From positions 3,596,001 to 3,660,000 of the forward strand of contig NZ_CP108352.1 of assembly GCF_036237275.1 (NCBI RefSeq): 64,000 nucleotides of DNA. The letters are read 5' to 3'. Both the position numbers and the translations under genes were made by a program. Origin of the DNA: Streptomyces sp. NBC_01353 (GTDB lineage: Bacteria; Actinomycetota; Actinomycetes; Streptomycetales; Streptomycetaceae). How positions within the stretch are numbered: the first letter of the stretch is position 1; the number at the start of each line of letters is the position of its first letter. This document shows, one piece after another, positions 48,506 to 56,753 of this stretch. Under the pieces are notes generated by a model. That model worked only from the letters and a program-made list of their open reading frames with translations, had not been told where the DNA came from and ran no database searches.

Positions 48506-49150
48506 TCAGGCCCCCTTGGCCGCGGTGCGGACCAGGACGAGGCCGCCGTTCGGACCAGGAACCGCACCCTTGATCAGGAGCAGGCCCTTCTCCGCGTCAA
48601 CGGCGTGAACGGTCAGGTTCTGGGTGGTCACGCGCTCGTTGCCCATACGGCCGGCCATGCGCATGCCCTTGAAGACACGGCCCGGGGTGGCGCAGCCACC
48701 GATCGAACCGGGCTTACGGTGCACGCGGTGGGCACCGTGGGAGGCCTTGCCACCACGGAAGTTGTGGCGCTTCATGACACCGGCGAAGCCCTTGCCCTTG
48801 CTCTTACCGGTGACGTCGACCTTCACACCGGCCTCGAAGAGCTCGGCGGTGATCTCCTGGCCGAGCGTGTACTCGGAGGCGTCAGCGGTGCGGAGCTCCA
48901 CAAGGTGACGGCGCGGGGTGACGTCGGCCTTGGCGAAGTGACCCTTGAGGGGCTTGTTCACCTTGCGCGGGTCGATCTCGCCGAAGGCGATCTGGACCGA
49001 CTCGTAGCCGTCGATGTCGTTCGTACGCACCTGGGTCACGACATTGGGGCCGGCCTTGACGACGGTCACCGGGACGACCCGGTTGTTCTCGTCCCAGACC
49101 TGCGTCATGCCGAGCTTCTCGCCCAGGATGCCCTTGATGTTCTTAGCCAT
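48506..49150 (-). CDS. rplC: 50S ribosomal protein L3
   Basis: 214 aa. [21 protein letters not shown] and the Gln-methylation region [29 protein letters not shown] are diagnostic. It follows rpsJ by 13 bp. Confidence 0.99.
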   Translation of the reverse strand: MAKNIKGILGEKLGMTQVWDENNRVVPVTVVKAGPNVVTQVRTNDIDGYESVQIAFGEIDPRKVNKPLKGHFAKADVTPRRHLVELRTADASEYTLGQEITAELFEAGVKVDVTGKSKGKGFAGVMKRHNFRGGKASHGAHRVHRKPGSIGGCATPGRVFKGMRMAGRMGNERVTTQNLTVHAVDAEKGLLLIKGAVPGPNGGLVLVRTAAKGA

Positions 49151-49163
49151 CTCGCGCGTCACC

Positions 49164-49472
49164 TCAGAGCTTGATCTCGATGTCGACGCCCGCCGGGAGG
49201 TCGAGGCGCATGAGCGAGTCAACCGTCTTCGGCGTGGGGTCGAGGATGTCGATGAGGCGCTTGTGCGTGCGCATCTCGAAGTGCTCGCGCGAGTCCTTGT
49301 ACTTGTGCGGCGACTTGATGACGCAGTACACGTTCTTCTCAGTGGGCAGCGGCACCGGGCCTGCGACCGACGCACCAGTGCGCGTCACCGTCTCGACGAT
49401 CTTCTTCGCCGAGGAGTCGATGACCTCGTGGTCGTAGGCCTTGAGCCGGATGCGGATCTTCTGTCCCGCCAT
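49164..49472 (-). CDS. rpsJ: 30S ribosomal protein S10
   Basis: 102 aa. [29 protein letters not shown] and the late [18 protein letters not shown] are diagnostic. First gene of the S10 cluster. S10 is also NusE, the antitermination partner of NusB. fusA and tuf are not directly upstream here; an accessory region is. Confidence 0.99.
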   Translation of the reverse strand: MAGQKIRIRLKAYDHEVIDSSAKKIVETVTRTGASVAGPVPLPTEKNVYCVIKSPHKYKDSREHFEMRTHKRLIDILDPTPKTVDSLMRLDLPAGVDIEIKL

Positions 49473-50049
49473 GGCTACTCAGTAGTCCTTTGTCTTGGTT
49501 AACGCTCTGGACTCGGGGGTTCTCTTGACTCTGTCTCCGACCCACGCGGTCGGGCGTGTCGCACTCCCTCTACGCAGAAATCCCTAAGGATCTCCCAACC
49601 AAGGGGGTGCGGTCCCAGAACCGCGAGCCGGGGGCAGAACACCCACCGAGCGCCTGGCCGGCACCCCGCTGACACTTCCCGGAAGATTCCCGTACGTCCG
49701 CTCCTGAGAAGGAGCGACGAGTACTGTGGGACTCGCTTCCGGTCCCCCCGACGGGAGGCGCGCAGCATCGGCACTCAACCGAGCAACCCCGACAGTCTGC
49801 CATACGGGGCGCCGCGGTGGCCAATCGGGCCGAAGAGAGTACCCGCGGCGTCACGGAGATCAAACCCGGGGTGCGACACGCCCCTCACCCGCCGCCGGAC
49901 GACGCCGGCGCGGACCTCCTCGGCCGCTCCACCGGCGTACACGCGGCGTACACACCGCCTTCGCATACGCCCGCCCGGCATGCGTGGCATGTACGGATTG
50001 GCTCCCGCGCGACTGGGAACCGCCCCTGCCGCTGTGCCAAGGTGACGCG
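49473..50049. other. Divergent intergenic region between S10 operon and toxin cassette
   Basis: No convincing gene lies in these 577 bp. It must contain the S10 promoter and leader on the minus strand and the cassette promoter on the plus strand, but no clear -35/-10 pair was found. A hairpin with 7-bp arms and a GAGA loop lies at 49699-49716 and could be part of the S10 leader. Confidence 0.6.
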
Positions 50050-50721
50050 GTGATCGATCACGGGGAGAGCTCGGACACGCCGCTGCGGCGGTCCCGGCTC
50101 GCAGACTACGCAGACATGCCCGTCGAGCCTCAGGGCGAACCGACACGGGCGACCGACTCCACACCGGACCCGGCGCACGGGGGGTGGTCGCCCTCATCGT
50201 GGTCTCCCCCGGAGCCGTCTCCGCCACCGTGGTCTCCCCCACAGCCGTCTCCGCCCGGCCCGCGCGCCGCCGCCCCGTCGCCCTCGTTCCCCGGTGCGGA
50301 TCGCCCGGACGAGCCGGGTGCGACGCAGGACGCCGGCGCGGAGGCCCGGCGCGAGTTCGAAGCGGTGCTGGAGCTCTTCCGGACGACGGCGGTGCTCGTG
50401 CCGCGCCGGGACGGGGGCTGGCTGACCGTGGACTTCGGCGGCGTGCGATGGATCCTCGCGTTCTCCGACGAGTCGGCGCTGGCCCGGTACGCCCTCGCCC
50501 GGGGCGAAGGCGGCGTCGAGTGGGACTACGAGACGGTGCTCGGGGCCCGGCTGCTGGACGTGGCCGTGCCGAGCGCGGGGGTGCCGTGCGGGGTGGCCCT
50601 GGACGCGGCGGACGGCGCGGAGCACGCGGTGCTGTTTCCGCCGGTGGCCGGGGTCGTACCGGACGCGGTGGCGGTGGACAGGAACGTCACAGGAGAGGCC
50701 GAGCGGGGGGCTGCGCGATGA
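50050..50721 (+). CDS. SseB-like, type VII secretion-associated protein
   Basis: 223 aa from a GTG preceded by AAGGTG. Residues 1-95 are Pro/Ser-rich and disordered (WSPPEPSPPPWSPPQPSPP). The C-terminal domain (about 100-210) has EFEAVLELFRTTAVLVPRRDGGWLTVDFGGVRWILAFSDESAL, an SseB-like fold seen in Streptomyces ESX-linked loci. It overlaps the next gene by 4 nt (ATGA), so it belongs to the toxin operon. It may act as a chaperone or adaptor for export; that is inference. Confidence 0.7.
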   Translation: MIDHGESSDTPLRRSRLADYADMPVEPQGEPTRATDSTPDPAHGGWSPSSWSPPEPSPPPWSPPQPSPPGPRAAAPSPSFPGADRPDEPGATQDAGAEARREFEAVLELFRTTAVLVPRRDGGWLTVDFGGVRWILAFSDESALARYALARGEGGVEWDYETVLGARLLDVAVPSAGVPCGVALDAADGAEHAVLFPPVAGVVPDAVAVDRNVTGEAERGAAR

Positions 50722-51434
50722 GCGGGGGCGAGGGCAACAAGGACCTGGCCACGAGCGGACTGGGCGACATCGCGAACGGCCTGACGCTGGCGCTGAACGA
50801 GCTCAAGGAACTCGGCATGGACAGCATGGCGGGCGCCGGCCGCGGCTTCGGCGACATCGCGCTGAGCGGTCTGGTGCTGGGCCACGAAGGACTGACGGGG
50901 TCGTTCACGTCGTTCTGCGAACGCTGGGAATGGGGCGTGCGCGCCCTGGTCAACGAGGGCAACTCGTTTGCCGTGGCGACGGGCCTGTCGGCCGGTACGT
51001 ACCACGAGACCGAGCAGTACCTGGAGGGCACGTTCAAGATCGTGACCAACGCTGCCATCGGTAACCCGTACGCGTCCGAGGACGAGGTCACGAAGCAGGG
51101 CTGGGGCGACATCGCCACGTCCGGGGCCTTCGGCGGAGTCGACTACAGCGCGGAATCCTTCGAGAAGGCGAGGGAGAACTCGGCCCAGGGCTGGAAGGAC
51201 GCCGGGCGCGATGTGATGACCTCCAACACGGTCGGTCTGCCCGGCCTGAACCCGCAGCAGATGCACTCCACCGTCGGCGTCTCCGACGCCCAGTACGAGG
51301 AGATGCTCGACGACATGTTCGGGCCGTCGGCGGAGGAACGGGCCGCCGCCGCGCAGCAGCAGCAGCAGCAGCAACAGCAACAGCAACAACAACAGGGCGT
51401 GCCGCCTCAGCAGCAGCGTGGCGGTGAGGGCTGA
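50718..51434 (+). CDS. WXG/ESX-like helical protein with C-terminal polyglutamine tract
   Basis: 238 aa. A helical N-terminal two-thirds (DIANGLTLALNELKELGMDS...ERWEWGVRALVNEGNSFAVATG) recalls ESX/WXG100-type helical bundles, with WEWG in place of a strict WXG. The C-terminus has AAAA followed by 14 Gln, then GVPPQQQRGGEG. It overlaps its neighbours at both ends (ATGA, TGATG), so it is translated with the toxin and is a likely co-secretion partner. There is no signal peptide, as expected for type VII export. Confidence 0.7.
   Translation: MSGGEGNKDLATSGLGDIANGLTLALNELKELGMDSMAGAGRGFGDIALSGLVLGHEGLTGSFTSFCERWEWGVRALVNEGNSFAVATGLSAGTYHETEQYLEGTFKIVTNAAIGNPYASEDEVTKQGWGDIATSGAFGGVDYSAESFEKARENSAQGWKDAGRDVMTSNTVGLPGLNPQQMHSTVGVSDAQYEEMLDDMFGPSAEERAAAAQQQQQQQQQQQQQQGVPPQQQRGGEG
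51354..51395 (+). repeat. CAG/CAA repeat encoding 14 glutamines
   Basis: Seven CAG codons in a row are followed by mixed CAA/CAG codons, in frame in the WXG-like gene. Pure CAG stretches can slip in replication, so length variation between strains is likely. Confidence 0.95.
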
Positions 51435-53668
51435 TGGGCGGCCTGCTCGGCGACATCGGCGACGGCATCAGCGACCTCGGCAAAGGCATCGAGGACGGCA
51501 TCAACGAAGGCCTCGGCGCCATCGAGGACGGCATCGACTCCGGCAAGAAGGCGCTGGGCGAGACCGTCGACTGGGCGACCGACAAGGCCGGCGAGCGCCT
51601 CGACTCCTACGGCCTGCACAAGGCCGCCGACGTGGTCACGGACTGGGGAGACGGCGTCGCGTCGGACCTCGGCGCGACGCCCGGCGAGAAGCAGCTCGGC
51701 CAGACCGAGGAGGCGAACGAGCTCGTCCACGGCAACCCCGCCAAGATCCTCGAGAGCGCGGGGCACCTGAAGGACTTCCGGGCCGCTTTCGAGAAGGTCG
51801 GCCAGGGCATGAGGAAGGTCGACTCCTCGCGCTGGAAGGGCATGGGCGGCGACTCCTTCCGCGAGAAGTTCGGCGTCCACCCCACCAAATGGCTGCACGC
51901 GGCCGACGCGTGCGAGAACGCCGCCGCCGCGCTCGAGGCGTACGCGGACACCGTGAAGTGGGCGCAGGGCCAGGCGTACGAGGCCATCGACCTGTACCGG
52001 AAGGGCAAGCAGGTCTCGGAGGAGGCCAAGACGGCCGCCAAGGCCGCCGCCGCAGAGAAGGAGTCCGGGGCGGCCACCGAGAAGGGTGCCGCGGCCGCCG
52101 AGGCCGAGAACGCCGCGAAGGCGCTCATCGAGGAGGCCAAGGCCCGCCTCGCCGATGCCCGCGAGCAGCGGAACGCCGCCGCTCGCGACGCCCAGGCCAG
52201 GGTCGACAAGGCCCTCGCCCACGCCCCGGCCGAACCGCCGCCGCTCGAGCGTCTGGGCGACAACATCGCCGACGGCTACCAGGCCTACAACATGGAGCTG
52301 ACCCACGTGGTGGGCGGCGCCCTCAAGGGAACGGCGGGACTGGTCAACTTCGTCCGGGGCCTCAACCCGGCCGATCCGTACAACCTGACGCACCCGGCCG
52401 CGTACACGCAGAACCTCTCGATGACGCTCTCCGGCCTGGTCTCCACGGTCGCCCACCCCGAGCGCGCGGTGTCGGCCGCCGTCGAGAGCTTCAAGAAGGA
52501 CCCGTCCGAGTTCTTGGGCCGTCTCATCCCCGAACTGTTCGGTACGAAGGGCACGGGCCTCGCCGGCGGCGGCCTTCGGTTCGCCGCCAAGGAGGGGCTG
52601 GAGGCGGCGGCGACGAACCCGGTGACGAGGAACGGCCTGAAGTACGGGGACGACGTCGGCGGTACGCCGCCGTCGCCGCCGACGGGGCTGGCCGACGACG
52701 CCATGTCGCACACGCCGCCGGCCGGAGTGGCCGACAACGCGGTCTCCCAGCTGCCCCCGGGCTGGACGATCGACTCCCCGACCGCCTGGCCGACGCCGAC
52801 CGGGCTGGTCGACGACGCGGCGGTCGCCCAGAAGTGGGACGATCTGGCCCAGGCCACGAACCATGTGGACGAGGGTGCCGTCCACGCGGACTCGGTGGAT
52901 CCCAAGACGGCTCAGGATTTCCTGGACGACCAGTATCCGGAGCTCAACGGGGTCAATGACGGGCCCGGCGGGCATCCCGACAATGGGTTCACGTACGAGC
53001 CGCACGTTTCGGCGGACGAGTTCAGGGGTCTCCCCGACGCACAGAAGCACGATGTCGCGTTCGACGAGGTCAGCGACGGCGCCGTACGGTTCCCGGACGA
53101 CGATGCGGCGATCGCCTACGGCAGGGATCACTGGAACGAGTACGCGGAAAACCTCCCTCCGGAGGCCAAGCAGTCATTCCTTGATTACTCGGACGAGCAT
53201 GGGGGAGGGCCGAGCCCGAACTACGCCACGTACAAGGAGATGAACGGATACCTCCGGAGCGGGGATGAGGGATTGGGAACCCCGGATGTCCTTCGTAATA
53301 TCGAAGAGGTCGACAAGGCGCTGGCCGGTCGCCGTCTGCCGGAGGACGTCATGGTGGTTCGAGGGTCGGGAGTCGGTCACCTGGACTTCGACGCCCCCAA
53401 GGACCTGATCGGGCAGACGCTCACCGACAAGGGCTACATGTCGACCTCGCTCGGGAACAATCCGGTGGCCGCGTTCAAGGACATGGATGCGGTGATGCAT
53501 CTTCGAGTTCCCGAGGGAACGCCTGCCATGTGGATCGAGAAGGTCAGCCATTTCGGAATGGGCGAGCGGGAGTTGCTGCTCGGGCGCGGCACGCAATACA
53601 CCATCACACGGGCCTTCGAGTCCAACGGCCAGCTGCACATCTACGGCGAAGTGCTGCCGGGGAACTAG
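51434..53668 (+). CDS. Polymorphic toxin with T7SS-type N-terminus and ADP-ribosyltransferase C-terminus
   Basis: 744 aa. Residues about 90-200 form a putative type VII secretion domain with WKG (134-136) and a helical SFREKFGVHPTKWLHAADACENAAAALEAY region. Residues 195-265 are an Ala/Glu/Lys coiled coil. A central membrane-active-looking part and a Pro-rich linker (400-460) lead to the effector domain (about 560-744). That domain has the R-S-E pattern: Arg643 in VVRG, Ser-Thr-Ser at 670-672 in YMSTS, and ExE at 711-713 in GERELLL. An ExE glutamate pair usually means arginine as acceptor. The base composition looks less GC-rich toward the 3' end, fitting toxin-module exchange. The next gene is the likely immunity protein. 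Confidence 0.85.
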   Translation: MGGLLGDIGDGISDLGKGIEDGINEGLGAIEDGIDSGKKALGETVDWATDKAGERLDSYGLHKAADVVTDWGDGVASDLGATPGEKQLGQTEEANELVHGNPAKILESAGHLKDFRAAFEKVGQGMRKVDSSRWKGMGGDSFREKFGVHPTKWLHAADACENAAAALEAYADTVKWAQGQAYEAIDLYRKGKQVSEEAKTAAKAAAAEKESGAATEKGAAAAEAENAAKALIEEAKARLADAREQRNAAARDAQARVDKALAHAPAEPPPLERLGDNIADGYQAYNMELTHVVGGALKGTAGLVNFVRGLNPADPYNLTHPAAYTQNLSMTLSGLVSTVAHPERAVSAAVESFKKDPSEFLGRLIPELFGTKGTGLAGGGLRFAAKEGLEAAATNPVTRNGLKYGDDVGGTPPSPPTGLADDAMSHTPPAGVADNAVSQLPPGWTIDSPTAWPTPTGLVDDAAVAQKWDDLAQATNHVDEGAVHADSVDPKTAQDFLDDQYPELNGVNDGPGGHPDNGFTYEPHVSADEFRGLPDAQKHDVAFDEVSDGAVRFPDDDAAIAYGRDHWNEYAENLPPEAKQSFLDYSDEHGGGPSPNYATYKEMNGYLRSGDEGLGTPDVLRNIEEVDKALAGRRLPEDVMVVRGSGVGHLDFDAPKDLIGQTLTDKGYMSTSLGNNPVAAFKDMDAVMHLRVPEGTPAMWIEKVSHFGMGERELLLGRGTQYTITRAFESNGQLHIYGEVLPGN

Positions 53669-53683
53669 AAAAGGACTGCGCAA

Positions 53684-55204
53684 ATGAACCCCGAACGGGA
53701 AAGCGACCCCCGCTTCGTCGAACGGAAGACCAATCCCCGCTTCGAAGAGGACCTGCAGTTCCTGGTCGAGCCGGGCGGGCCGCAGCGGTACAACCGCGAC
53801 AGCAGCGGGTCCGTGCAGTACGTCACGGTGGCCAACGCCCAGGGCTCGGTGATCGGCTACGTGTGGGCCAACGACGAGGACGACGCCGCGGGCTGGATCG
53901 TCCGCAAGGACGGCGGCTCCGAAGCGTTCAACGAGGGCGACGTGTGGGTGGACCGGCTGTACGACGGCAAGGCACGGGGACTCACGCCGTCCGAGGCGTT
54001 GGCCGAGATGATCCGCGACTCGCCCTTCGTCGAATCGAGCCGCGTCGTACCCGACTCCCTTGCCGCGGCGCCGAACCCTGACGTACTCCGGGCACGTGCC
54101 GGGCAGCGCCCGAAGGGAGCCGCAAGGCACGCGGCGAGCGGAGTGCTGTTCGGCCTCGCCTTCGGGGATGCCATGGGCTACCCGACGGAGTTCCTGAACA
54201 TGGAGCAGATCGGCGCCAAGTTCGGTCCGTGGCACAAGATGGAGCTCCCTCTTTCCCCTGGCGGCGTCGTGCGGGTGACCGACGACACGCAGATGATGCT
54301 GGCCGTCGGCGAAGCGCTGGCGGAGGTCACGGGAGGTACGGGAGACACCCGGGGGGAGCGAGGCACTCGAGGCGAACGAGGGGCGCGAGGAGCGGCACGA
54401 GAAGGAGCGTCCCCGCTCACGCCCGCCGCTGTGGAAGCGGCTCTGAGGAGACGCTTCGTGTCCTGGCTGCACGACCCGGACAACAACCGGGCCCCAGGTC
54501 AGACGTGCCTGGACGCATGCGCAGCGCTGGAACGCGACATCCCCTGGCAGGCCGCGAGCATCCTCCGGTCCAAGGGATGCGGCGCGAACATGCGGGTGGC
54601 CCCTGTAGCCCTCGTGCCCGGCCTGTCGGCCGAGCAGCGCGCGGGCATCGCGCAGCTGCAAGCAGCCCTGACCCACGGACACCCGACGGCGCTCGCGGCG
54701 AGCGACCTGACGGCCCACGCCGTGTGGCTCCTCGCCAACGCCTGCCCCCTGACGAGCCTCGTCGACGAGCTGCGTGCCTATGCGCAGGAATCGCGGCGGG
54801 TGTACCACGTCGGCTGGCTGGGCGACCTCGCCCAGAGGGCAGGCGCGCCGGACCCCGAAACGTACATCGCCTTCGGCTGGGACGAATGTCTGCGCGCTCT
54901 CGACCGCGTGACCGAGGCGCTGCGCGAGCCGGACGTGGACCGGGATCCCAGCGAGGCGGTCGGAGCCGGCTGGGTCGCCGAGGAAGCGCTCGCGACCGCC
55001 CTGTACTGCTTCCTGGTCGTCGACGGCTATGCACGCCCCGCGCTGCAACGCGCCGCGCACTCGTCGGGAGACTCCGACTCGATCGCGGCCCTGGCAGGCG
55101 CCTTCGCCGGAGCGCGGCACGGCATCAAGTTCTGGCCGCCGGAGTGGCGCGAGGTGATCGAGTACCGCGACCGCCTCAGTGCTCTGGGCACGGCCTGGGA
55201 CTGA
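53684..55204 (+). CDS. ADP-ribosylglycohydrolase with N-terminal extension, likely immunity protein
   Basis: 506 aa. Residues 1-125 are an extra domain (LQFLVEPGGPQRYNRDSSGSV...GYVWANDEDDAAGWIV) of unknown type. Residues about 150-506 are an ARH/DraG fold with GDAMGYPTE (161-169), the metal triad Thr199-Asp200-Asp201 in VTDDTQ, and the second metal site GDSDS (462-466). A Gly/Arg/Glu/Thr-rich insert (GDTRGERGTRGERGARG, from about residue 220) interrupts the domain after the TDDT helix. It starts 15 nt after the toxin; reversing ADP-ribosylation would protect the producer. Confidence 0.85.
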   Translation: MNPERESDPRFVERKTNPRFEEDLQFLVEPGGPQRYNRDSSGSVQYVTVANAQGSVIGYVWANDEDDAAGWIVRKDGGSEAFNEGDVWVDRLYDGKARGLTPSEALAEMIRDSPFVESSRVVPDSLAAAPNPDVLRARAGQRPKGAARHAASGVLFGLAFGDAMGYPTEFLNMEQIGAKFGPWHKMELPLSPGGVVRVTDDTQMMLAVGEALAEVTGGTGDTRGERGTRGERGARGAAREGASPLTPAAVEAALRRRFVSWLHDPDNNRAPGQTCLDACAALERDIPWQAASILRSKGCGANMRVAPVALVPGLSAEQRAGIAQLQAALTHGHPTALAASDLTAHAVWLLANACPLTSLVDELRAYAQESRRVYHVGWLGDLAQRAGAPDPETYIAFGWDECLRALDRVTEALREPDVDRDPSEAVGAGWVAEEALATALYCFLVVDGYARPALQRAAHSSGDSDSIAALAGAFAGARHGIKFWPPEWREVIEYRDRLSALGTAWD

Positions 55205-55219
55205 GAACGCACGTCAACG

Positions 55220-55900
55220 ATGCAGACACAGAACCCGATGCAGCAGGCGACCGCCTGGCTGGACGCGATCTACGGCGGGCTCGTCGAGCTCGCCGTACCG
55301 CACCCGATGTACGAGACGGATACGGCCTGGCTGCTGTCCTGCCAGGCCCTCCCGCAGCCCGGCTACCCGCGTTCGCCGATGCTCGCGGCTTCGCTCGTCG
55401 TACCCAAGGACGGCAGCTCCCCGTTCCACCCCGCCTCCAGCGCGCCGCTGGCGGACCTGGAACCGGGGCCCGCACGCGAGACCGCCGCTCGCGTCCGGAA
55501 CCAGGCGCGCCGTATCAACGCGCGCGGATGCGTGGCCGCGCTGCACTCCACGCTCGGCGGACATCGGTCGGTCGCTTTGCCCTGGCGCCCGGCCCATGAG
55601 GCCCCCGCCTGGTGGGACCGACTGAACCGCAGGTACTTCCCGGGTTTCACGCCCGTGCCGGTGGCCGACTGGAACGACGTGATCAGGGCCCTTCAGGGTC
55701 CGGGTCCGGACACGCGCGGGCTCGTGTGGGTACGCCGCGAGGTCGGCGGCCAGGAAGCGACCGGGAACCTGATCTACGCCCACAACAACAACGGCCAGGT
55801 TGTCCTCCTGGACGGCATCACGGCAACCCTGGCCGAGCTGGACACCGCACACGTACGCGAACTGATCCTCCTCCGGTCACTGCCGATCTCCGCCCGATGA
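55220..55900 (+). CDS. YrhB/Tox-PL-like protein with degenerate catalytic site
   Basis: 226 aa. Residues 10-75 (ATAWLDAIYGGLVEL...AWLLSCQ...LAASLVVPKDGSSPFHP) resemble the YrhB/Imm35 module. Residues 95-205 resemble the papain-fold glutamine deamidase toxin domain (Tox-PL): Cys104 in INARGCVAAL and Asp198 in GQVVLLDG fit, but the position of the usual catalytic His (GHxxN) reads GNLIY, with Asn183. It is the last gene of the cassette, 15 nt after the hydrolase. A second immunity or regulatory protein is possible. The family assignment is by pattern only. Confidence 0.55.
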   Translation: MQTQNPMQQATAWLDAIYGGLVELAVPHPMYETDTAWLLSCQALPQPGYPRSPMLAASLVVPKDGSSPFHPASSAPLADLEPGPARETAARVRNQARRINARGCVAALHSTLGGHRSVALPWRPAHEAPAWWDRLNRRYFPGFTPVPVADWNDVIRALQGPGPDTRGLVWVRREVGGQEATGNLIYAHNNNGQVVLLDGITATLAELDTAHVRELILLRSLPISAR

Positions 55901-55973
55901 AGGACGGACCTTGGCCGCCCGTTCAGCACAGGTTTTGACCCACCCCAGAACTGCGAGGCCCGCGACCGCGCCT

Positions 55974-56690
55974 TCATCCCGGCTCGGACGTACGCCGCTC
56001 CGGCACCACCCAGGACGCCACGCCCAGGAACAGGACCAGCGCACAGGGAACGCCCAGAACCGCAGCCGGGCGCACCCCTTCGTGCAGCAGCCAGGCGCCC
56101 AGCACACCGCCCGCGAACATCGCCCCGATCGAGGCGAACCGGCGGCCCTCATGACGGACGCCCGAGCCGATGCGGGGGTCCGCGACGTGCGGCAGCCCGC
56201 CGAGGAACGCCGTCAGGGCACGGGTCGACAGCGTCGTGGGCACGTCCGGGACCCGTACCCGCAGGGTCGTGATGTTGCGTACCCCCATGGCGGCGGCGAC
56301 CAGCGCGGTCACGGCGAAGTGGCGGCCGGTCACGGGTCCGCCCGGCCCGTCGACTCCGGTACGCCACGCGACCAGCACGGCGAGGCCCAGCAACACCCCC
56401 TCGCCGAGCAGCGCGGGAACGAACCACCGACGGCCGTGGGTGTCCACGCTCGACTCCAGCCGTGAACCGAGCACCGCGCCGACCACGAAGCCGGCACAGG
56501 AGACTCCCGCAGCGGCCGGCGACAGCCCGGCGCCACCCGTGAGCGCGAACGCGAGCAGGAGCAGATTCCCGGTCTGCATCGCGGTGAAGACCGGACCCAG
56601 CGCGAGGAAGCTGACGGCCTCGATCATGCCGGTCGTCAGCGTGAGCACGATCATGATCGAGGTGAGCGCGCCCCCTGCCCTGGGCTTCAT
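55974..56690 (-). CDS. YoaK/DUF1275 family membrane protein
   Basis: 238 aa with about six spans. TTGMIEAVSFLALGPVFTAMQTGNLLLLAFAL is the DUF1275 signature, and AMGVRNITTLRVRVPDVPTTLSTRALTAFL follows. Function is unknown in the family. It converges with the toxin cassette, with a 73-bp gap. Confidence 0.9.
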   Translation of the reverse strand: MKPRAGGALTSIMIVLTLTTGMIEAVSFLALGPVFTAMQTGNLLLLAFALTGGAGLSPAAAGVSCAGFVVGAVLGSRLESSVDTHGRRWFVPALLGEGVLLGLAVLVAWRTGVDGPGGPVTGRHFAVTALVAAAMGVRNITTLRVRVPDVPTTLSTRALTAFLGGLPHVADPRIGSGVRHEGRRFASIGAMFAGGVLGAWLLHEGVRPAAVLGVPCALVLFLGVASWVVPERRTSEPG

Positions 56691-56753
56691 ACCCGGACCC
56701 TAGGGCGGGAATGATCACCCCGCCCGGCGGCTCCGCTCCTGTCCCGGACCCTC

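Noticed and set aside
49586-49610. TAGGGA on the minus strand as a possible -10 of the S10 operon.
   Set aside because: No -35-like sequence at 17-18 nt, so no promoter was called.
49726-50049. Longer N-terminal version of the SseB-like gene starting at 49726.
   Set aside because: The extension is Arg/Pro-rich and unlike protein; the GTG at 50050 has a ribosome site and normal sequence after it.
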